This document shows, piece by piece, positions 6,970 through 10,826 of a stretch of DNA of 10,826 nt (position 1 is its first letter; each line of letters begins with the position of its first letter). A program made the position numbers and the translations under genes. Source of the stretch: Desulfobacterales bacterium (GTDB taxonomy: Bacteria > Desulfobacterota > Desulfobacteria > Desulfobacterales > UBA2174_A); assembly GCA_025454075.1 (NCBI GenBank), contig JALOPD010000165.1, positions 1 through 10,826 on the forward strand, written 5' to 3'. The notes under the pieces are model-generated. The model was not told where the DNA came from. It saw nothing but the letters and a program-made list of their open reading frames with translations, and did not search any database.

Positions 6970-7106
6970 CGTTTTCTCCTGTCCCGGTAGTAGTTGTCGC
7001 TGCGCGCGAAGCCGCTTTCGCCTCTCCCGGACCGCTCCATGGGGAAACGCACCGCAGGGCCCGGGCACGCAAGCGCCGCCGCGTTTCGGACGAGTCTTTA
7101 AATCCG

Positions 7107-7135
7107 CTTCTAACCAAAAAAGGCGTGCATGTCAA
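7107..7135 (-). promoter_or_regulatory. Sigma70-like promoter for the usp gene
   Basis: On the minus strand a perfect TTGACA (7130-7135) is followed after exactly 17 bases by TAGAAG (7107-7112, 4 of 6 matches). The start of transcription would be near 7100, giving a leader of about 130 bases before ATG 6969. Confidence 0.6.
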
Positions 7136-7143
7136 ACACGGCC

Positions 7144-7156
7144 GGATGAAACATCC
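7144..7156. repeat. Perfect 13-base palindrome upstream of the usp promoter
   Basis: GGATG-AAA-CATCC: five-base arms around a three-base centre. It sits about 9 bases upstream of the usp -35 box, a usual place for an activator site. No regulator is identified. Confidence 0.4.
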
Positions 7157-7224
7157 ATCGATGCCCGTAAACCTGAAAAAATCTAGCGGTAGCGCTGAAA
7201 ACCCGTTGAACGCCCCACCGGATG

Positions 7225-7241
7225 TGTTTCCACGTGAAACG
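7225..7241. promoter_or_regulatory. Degenerate parS-like (ParB-binding) site
   Basis: GTTTCCACGTGAAACG (7226-7241) matches 13 of 16 positions of the bacterial parS consensus TGTTnCACGTGAAACA. The CACGTGAAAC half is perfect; the outer left two bases and the last base differ. Equivalently, it is a parS core with one extra C. It lies in a gene-free, AT-richer region. Other CACGTG hexamers in the window are inside genes and lack the GTTTC/GAAAC flanks. A chance match or another regulator's site remains possible. Confidence 0.35.
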
Positions 7242-7321
7242 CGCCTGCCGCCGACCGGGGCGACAAACTCAAGGCTCCGCGGCCCGGCTCGAGCGGGTCG
7301 AGACCTTGTCTGCGAAGCCCC

Positions 7322-7349
7322 TTGACATGCCCACGGGCCTTCATTTAAT
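7322..7349 (+). promoter_or_regulatory. Sigma70-like promoter for the yfcE-like gene
   Basis: A perfect TTGACA (7322-7327), a 16-base spacer, then TTTAAT (7344-7349, 5 of 6 matches to TATAAT). Transcription would start near 7356, downstream of the ATGs at 7222 and 7327 and about 57 bases before ATG 7414. This fixes the gene's start region. Confidence 0.65.
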
Positions 7350-7413
7350 CTCAGGCTCGATCACCATCCGGAAGGCCCTTCAAAAGGGACCGTTTGAAAA
7401 AAAAACCGGGACG

Positions 7414-7908
7414 ATGACCATGTCGCTTTCGCTTCCCATCAAGGGATCCTACCACATCGGAGTCATTTCCGATACGCATGGGTACCTGCCTACCCGTGCG
7501 CTGGGGGCATTCCGGGGCGTGGATGTGATCCTGCATGCCGGCGACATCGGGTCGCAGGAAATTCTGCACACGCTGGAGCAGGTGGCGCCCGTCCTTGCGG
7601 TTCGCGGCAACATGGACGGCGGCGCCTGGGCCGACGTTTTGGCCGAGAAGGAATCCATCCGCGTCGGAGACGCCCTGATCCACCTGATTCACGACCTGTT
7701 GCGGTTGCGGCTGGAGGCCGCCGGCAGCGGGTGCCTGGCGGTGGTCAACGGCCACACGCACCGGCCTTCGGTGGAAACCAGGCAGGGGGTGCTTTACGTC
7801 AACCCCGGCAGCGCCGGCGCCCCTCGCCGCGGCGAACGCCCGTGCGTGGCCGTGATCCACGTGGCGGGGGCCGCCGCCCAAGCGGAGTTGATCTCCCTGC
7901 CCGACTGA
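7414..7908 (+). CDS. YfcE/MJ0936-family metallophosphoesterase
   Basis: A 164-residue protein with the full metal-binding set of calcineurin-like phosphoesterases of the YfcE/MJ0936 family. These are SDTHG (D20, H22), HAGDIGS (D44), RGNMD (N67), a histidine in LIHD (H93) and NGHTHRP (H114, H116), followed by YVNPGSAG. Members bind two divalent metals and hydrolyse phosphodiesters; the natural substrate is usually unknown. ATG 7414 (or ATG 7420, two codons on) is chosen because an sigma70-like promoter lies just upstream at 7322-7349 and the protein then has normal family length. The SD is weak: nine A then CCGGG. The gene is monocistronic and convergent with rsmG. Confidence 0.9.
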   Translation: MTMSLSLPIKGSYHIGVISDTHGYLPTRALGAFRGVDVILHAGDIGSQEILHTLEQVAPVLAVRGNMDGGAWADVLAEKESIRVGDALIHLIHDLLRLRLEAAGSGCLAVVNGHTHRPSVETRQGVLYVNPGSAGAPRRGERPCVAVIHVAGAAAQAELISLPD

Positions 7909-7926
7909 CCCCGCGGCCGCCTTCCC

Positions 7927-7956
7927 TTCCGGCATTCCGCCCCGAGCACGCCGGAA
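7927..7956. terminator. Hairpin between convergent yfcE-like and rsmG genes
   Basis: A perfect 7-base inverted repeat, TTCCGGC (7927-7933) and GCCGGAA (7950-7956), with a 16-base loop, lies 18 bases after the phosphoesterase stop. There is no T run on either strand, so it is not a classical intrinsic terminator. A second small hairpin, GATGCG-C-CGCATC (8025-8037), lies next to the rsmG stop and also lacks a T run. Either could stabilise 3' ends. Confidence 0.3.
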
Positions 7957-8041
7957 CCCCGCTCGAAACTCGAAGCGTGTACCGCGAAACCAATTCATGC
8001 GTTAGAAATCCCAGCGATCGCAGTGATGCGCCGCATCGCGC

Positions 8042-8740
8042 TCATGCGGGCCGTGAGGCGTCTGCGGGGCGTGAGAGGACCACCAGCGTGCGCTCGCTCT
8101 TCAAACCCGGCAGCGCATAGCGCTGCAGGTCCAGGGACATGACGGCGCCCAGGGACCCGCCGGCGGCCATGTCCCGCAGCTCCTCCATTTCGGCAGCTGA
8201 CACCCTTCCCTTCAAGGCAACCAATCGCCCGCAAGGCTTGAGCATGGGCAGGACGGCCGTGACGAACGGGGGCACCGCCGAGAAGGCCCGGCTGAAGATG
8301 ACGTCGTAGCGCCGCGCGTGACCTTCCTGCTCGGCCAGCTGCTCCACGCGGGCATGCACGGCCTCGACGCGCTTCAGGTCGAGCACGCGGACGAGGTGGC
8401 GGAGGAAGCTCACTTTCTTGCGAACGGCGTCGAGCAGGGTGGTGCGCAAGCCGGGGATGAGAATGTGCAGCGGCAGGCCCGGGAAGCCCCCGCCGGTGCC
8501 GACGTCGAGCAGCTCGGAGCCCGGCGCGACCAGGCCGGCCGGCGCGAGCGAATCAAGGAAGTGGTTCCGGGCGATATCCTCCGGGTCCGTGATGGCGGTC
8601 AGGTTGGTGACCGCGTTCCATTTCAGAAGCTCCTCGGCGTGGCGCGCAAACAGCCCGAGGTGGTCCGCCGTGAGCGCGACCCCCCAGGCAGCCGCGCCGT
8701 CGATGATCAGCCGGGACCACTCCGCTGAGCCGATTTTCAT
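8042..8740 (-). CDS. rsmG: 16S rRNA (guanine-527 N7)-methyltransferase RsmG (GidB)
   Basis: A 232-residue SAM-dependent methyltransferase that modifies G527 of 16S rRNA in the 530 loop. Family motifs are in order: LLKWNAVTNLTAI (38-50), NHFLDSL (59-65), the SAM-binding loop LLDVGTGGGFPGLPL (77-91), DAVRKKVSFLRHL (104-116), FSRAFSAV (149-156) and VALKGR (174-179). The length is normal. The start ATG at 8738-8740 lies 40 bases after the stop of the upstream ATPase gene, with only a weak SD, so it is probably co-transcribed with that gene. In many bacteria rsmG sits with mnmG or parAB near the origin; here it does not, and parA/parB do not appear within the window. Confidence 0.96.
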   Translation of the reverse strand: MKIGSAEWSRLIIDGAAAWGVALTADHLGLFARHAEELLKWNAVTNLTAITDPEDIARNHFLDSLAPAGLVAPGSELLDVGTGGGFPGLPLHILIPGLRTTLLDAVRKKVSFLRHLVRVLDLKRVEAVHARVEQLAEQEGHARRYDVIFSRAFSAVPPFVTAVLPMLKPCGRLVALKGRVSAAEMEELRDMAAGGSLGAVMSLDLQRYALPGLKSERTLVVLSRPADASRPA

Positions 8741-8780
8741 GGGTTCGACCCCGGGGTTGCCGCAACGGTTCGTGGGTGGC

Positions 8781-10826
8781 TCAGTTGATGCACACCCGGC
8801 GCACTTCCGAGATGTCCGTCAAGCCCTGGAAGACTTTTTGGATGCCGTCCTGTTTCAGGGTGGTCATGCCCTGCTGCAGCGCCATGTTGAATACCTCTTC
8901 GGTGTTGGCCTGCTTCTTGATCATCAGTTTGATCTCGGGGGTGCCTTCCATCAGCTCGTGGATCCCCATGCGGCCGCGGTAGCCGGTGCTGGAGCAGTTT
9001 TCGCAGCCGACCGGCTTGAAGATCTTGATGCTTTCGGAATACTCGACGCCGGCCCGGCCGAACCACTCGTCGCCGTAATCCGAACGCATTTGGTCGAACT
9101 CGTCCCTGCTCAGGACGTGCTCCTTGCGGCAATTCGCGCACAAGCTCCGGGTCAGCCGCTGCGCCAGCACGCCCAGGAAGGCGTCCGAGAAATTGAGGGC
9201 GTTGAGCCCCATGTCCAACAGGCGGGTGACGGTTTCCGGTGCGCTGTTGGTGTGCAGGGTCGAGAACACCAGGTGCCCGGTCAGGGAGGCCTCGATGCCG
9301 ATGGCGGCCGTCTCCTCGTCCCGCATCTCGCCGATCATGATCACGTCCGGGTCCGCCCGCAGAAACGCCCGCATCACCCGTGCGAAATCAAGCCCGATCT
9401 TGGGCTTGACCTCCACCTGGCGCAGCCCCTGCTGGGTGATTTCGATGGGGTCTTCGGCTGTCCAGATCTTGATCCCCGGCTTGTTGATGTACCCCAGCAG
9501 GCCGTGCAGCGTCGTCGTCTTGCCGGAGCCGGTGGGGCCGACGGCCAGGATCAAGCCGTAGGGCTTGAGGACGATTTTCTTGATGATCCCGATGTTGCGC
9601 TCGGTGAGCCCCATCTCGTCGACCTTCAAGGCCCCGGAGGAGGAGAGGATCCGCAGCACCACGTCCTCGAAGCCCCCGGCCGTCGGCAGGGTGGCCACCC
9701 GCATCTCAAAGGCCGGGACCCCCTTGCGGCGGAACTTGATTTTGCCGTCCTGGGGCAGGCGGCGCTCGGCGATGTCGAGGTTGGACATGATCTTGATGCG
9801 GGACACGACCCCTCGCACCATGCCGTTGGGGATTTTCATGTATTCCTGGCAAACGCCGTCCAGGCGGAAGCGGATGGTGGTGGCCTTGGTCACCACGGAG
9901 GGTTCGATGTGGATGTCGGAGGCGTTCTTGCGATAGGCCGCTATGATCACCTGGTCGACGAGTTTCACCACCTGGCTGGAGCTCTCGTCCGCCTCCTCGA
10001 CGCTGAGCTCCTCGCGCTCCTCCTCAAAGGTGATGTCGGGGATGTCGATGTCGTCGGTGGCCTCTTCCGGCGGCGGCGCCGCTTCCGCTCCCCGCTCCTT
10101 GCTGAAAAAATGCGTGATGAAGTCCTGGATGTCCTCGCGGATGGCGACCGTGACGTTGATCTTCGCGGTCTTCATCAGGGCTTTGATGTTGTCGGTCTTG
10201 TTCAGGTTGCGCGGGTCGTCGACCAGCACCTCGATGCCTTCCTTGCTCCAGCTGAGGGGGACCCATAGCTCGTTCAGCAGGAAGGTCTTTTTGAGGTTGG
10301 AAAGCAGTTCGAACGGCGCCGCAACGGCAGGGTCGAACGCGCGGAACTTGCAGCCGTAGAAAAGGGAAAACGATTTGCCGATGGCCTCTTTCTTGATCTT
10401 GAAGGTCTCGATCAGCACGTGCTCGACGCTCTTGTTCGTCTTCTTGGAAAGCCCGAAGGCCTTCTGCAGCTGATCGGTGGTCACCATTTTTTCGCGCAGG
10501 AGGTAGTCGTATTTGGAGCCGGACGCAAACGTGGCGGACGCCAGGCGTTTGCTGACGTCCGCATCGGCGGGGTTCAGCTCCGAAGCGGCACGGTAGAGAT
10601 CGTGAGCCACGTCGCGCTGGTCCCGTTTCTCCATTTCCAGGCCCATCACGTACTTGAGGCGCGCGGCCTTGGCGGCGTCCACCGCTGCCGCCTGGATGAG
10701 CGCGTCCAGCTCCGAGACGGCGTGCGCCGCCGAATGCAGCTTCAACAGGCTTTCCGCCAGGCTGGGGATCACTTTTTCGGGGGGGTAGTCCTCGCCCAGA
10801 AGCTTGGCGTATTCGCTGACGGCCTC
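8781..10826 (-). CDS. GspE/PilB-type secretion or pilus assembly ATPase, 5' end cut by window
   Basis: 681 residues are visible and the frame is open to the window edge, so the start is outside; the first internal candidate is GTG 10770-10772. Visible residues 1-95 form helices with a TPR-like pattern (DVAHDLYRAASELNPADADV). An MshEN/T2SSE N-domain follows (about 105-240), then an acidic linker rich in E and D (about 250-285). The ATPase core has NASDIHIEP (301-309), Walker A GPTGSGKT (430-437), TAEDPIE, the Walker B region RADPDVIMIGEMRD (490-503) and the His box TGHLVFSTLHTN (516-527). Two cysteine pairs (CANC 563-566, CENC 608-611) form the zinc site of GspE/PilB proteins. The enzyme powers pilin or pseudopilin assembly at the inner membrane. 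PilB and GspE cannot be told apart from this gene alone. No other pilus gene is visible. Confidence 0.93.
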   Translation of the reverse strand, partial: EAVSEYAKLLGEDYPPEKVIPSLAESLLKLHSAAHAVSELDALIQAAAVDAAKAARLKYVMGLEMEKRDQRDVAHDLYRAASELNPADADVSKRLASATFASGSKYDYLLREKMVTTDQLQKAFGLSKKTNKSVEHVLIETFKIKKEAIGKSFSLFYGCKFRAFDPAVAAPFELLSNLKKTFLLNELWVPLSWSKEGIEVLVDDPRNLNKTDNIKALMKTAKINVTVAIREDIQDFITHFFSKERGAEAAPPPEEATDDIDIPDITFEEEREELSVEEADESSSQVVKLVDQVIIAAYRKNASDIHIEPSVVTKATTIRFRLDGVCQEYMKIPNGMVRGVVSRIKIMSNLDIAERRLPQDGKIKFRRKGVPAFEMRVATLPTAGGFEDVVLRILSSSGALKVDEMGLTERNIGIIKKIVLKPYGLILAVGPTGSGKTTTLHGLLGYINKPGIKIWTAEDPIEITQQGLRQVEVKPKIGLDFARVMRAFLRADPDVIMIGEMRDEETAAIGIEASLTGHLVFSTLHTNSAPETVTRLLDMGLNALNFSDAFLGVLAQRLTRSLCANCRKEHVLSRDEFDQMRSDYGDEWFGRAGVEYSESIKIFKPVGCENCSSTGYRGRMGIHELMEGTPEIKLMIKKQANTEEVFNMALQQGMTTLKQDGIQKVFQGLTDISEVRRVCIN

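Larger units (their letters stand above)
6970..7413. other. Divergent regulatory region between usp and yfcE-like genes
   Basis: These 444 bases hold no supported gene. In order they contain the usp leader, a minus-strand promoter (7107-7135), a perfect palindrome (7144-7156), a parS-like site (7225-7241), a plus-strand promoter (7322-7349) and a run of nine A (7397-7405) before the yfcE-like start. The segment around 7095-7200 is richer in A and T than the genes, as expected of a promoter region. An open frame from 7222 joins the phosphoesterase frame, but its upstream residues resemble no protein and precede the promoter. Confidence 0.7.

Noticed and set aside
6970..8780. Chromosomal origin near rsmG
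   Set aside because: No DnaA-box cluster, dnaA, mnmG, parA or parB was seen; only one degenerate parS-like site.
8418..10268. Plus-strand open frame of 616 codons opposite the ATPase gene
   Set aside because: It is the antisense shadow of a gene with complete Walker A, Walker B and zinc motifs; its own translation is low-complexity with no recognisable domain. Long antisense frames are common in GC-rich DNA.

Overview
The window is GC-rich, gene-dense bacterial DNA. The gene set suggests a Gram-negative deltaproteobacterium (Desulfobacterota): a stand-alone DHH/DHHA1/CBS protein, a tandem-ACT protein beside a UPF0210 (PFL-like) protein, a family 3 amino-acid ABC transporter, a UspA protein, a YfcE-type phosphoesterase, RsmG and a GspE/PilB-type ATPase. 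This assignment is inference from gene content and general style. No rRNA or tRNA gene, CRISPR array or insertion sequence was seen.

Left part (1-1953). The 3' end of a zinc-ribbon (zf-TFIIB-like) gene on + is followed by a convergent gene on - for a DHH-family phosphoesterase with two CBS domains. Its good sigma70-like promoter lies back to back with the promoter of the next transcription unit. Positions 188-347, between the two convergent stops, hold an 8-G run and no convincing terminator.

Central operon (1954-6446, +). Five genes with gaps of 13, 4, 16 and 22 bases: a GcvR-like tandem-ACT protein, a UPF0210/DUF711 gene, an ABC permease, a periplasmic solute-binding protein and a second, paralogous permease. 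They look co-transcribed. The likely theme is uptake of an amino acid or related small polar molecule, coupled to an ACT sensor and a protein of unknown function. No ATPase gene is included. The UPF0210 gene is broken: near 3152 a stretch of about a dozen codons, including the expected glycine-rich segment, is missing and the frame shifts. This is either a real recent deletion or an assembly error.

Right part (6577-10826). A UspA gene (-) and a YfcE-like phosphoesterase gene (+) diverge from a 444-base region that holds a sigma70-like promoter for each, a perfect 13-base palindrome and a degenerate parS-like site. On the - strand, a GspE/PilB-type ATPase gene with an N-terminal helical (TPR-like) extension, cut by the window edge, is followed after 40 bases by rsmG.

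Most of the window is ordinary housekeeping and transport. The items most worth a second look are the ACT-UPF0210-transporter operon with its deletion, the lack of an ATPase, the solute-binding protein without the usual ligand-binding aspartate, and the parS-like site.
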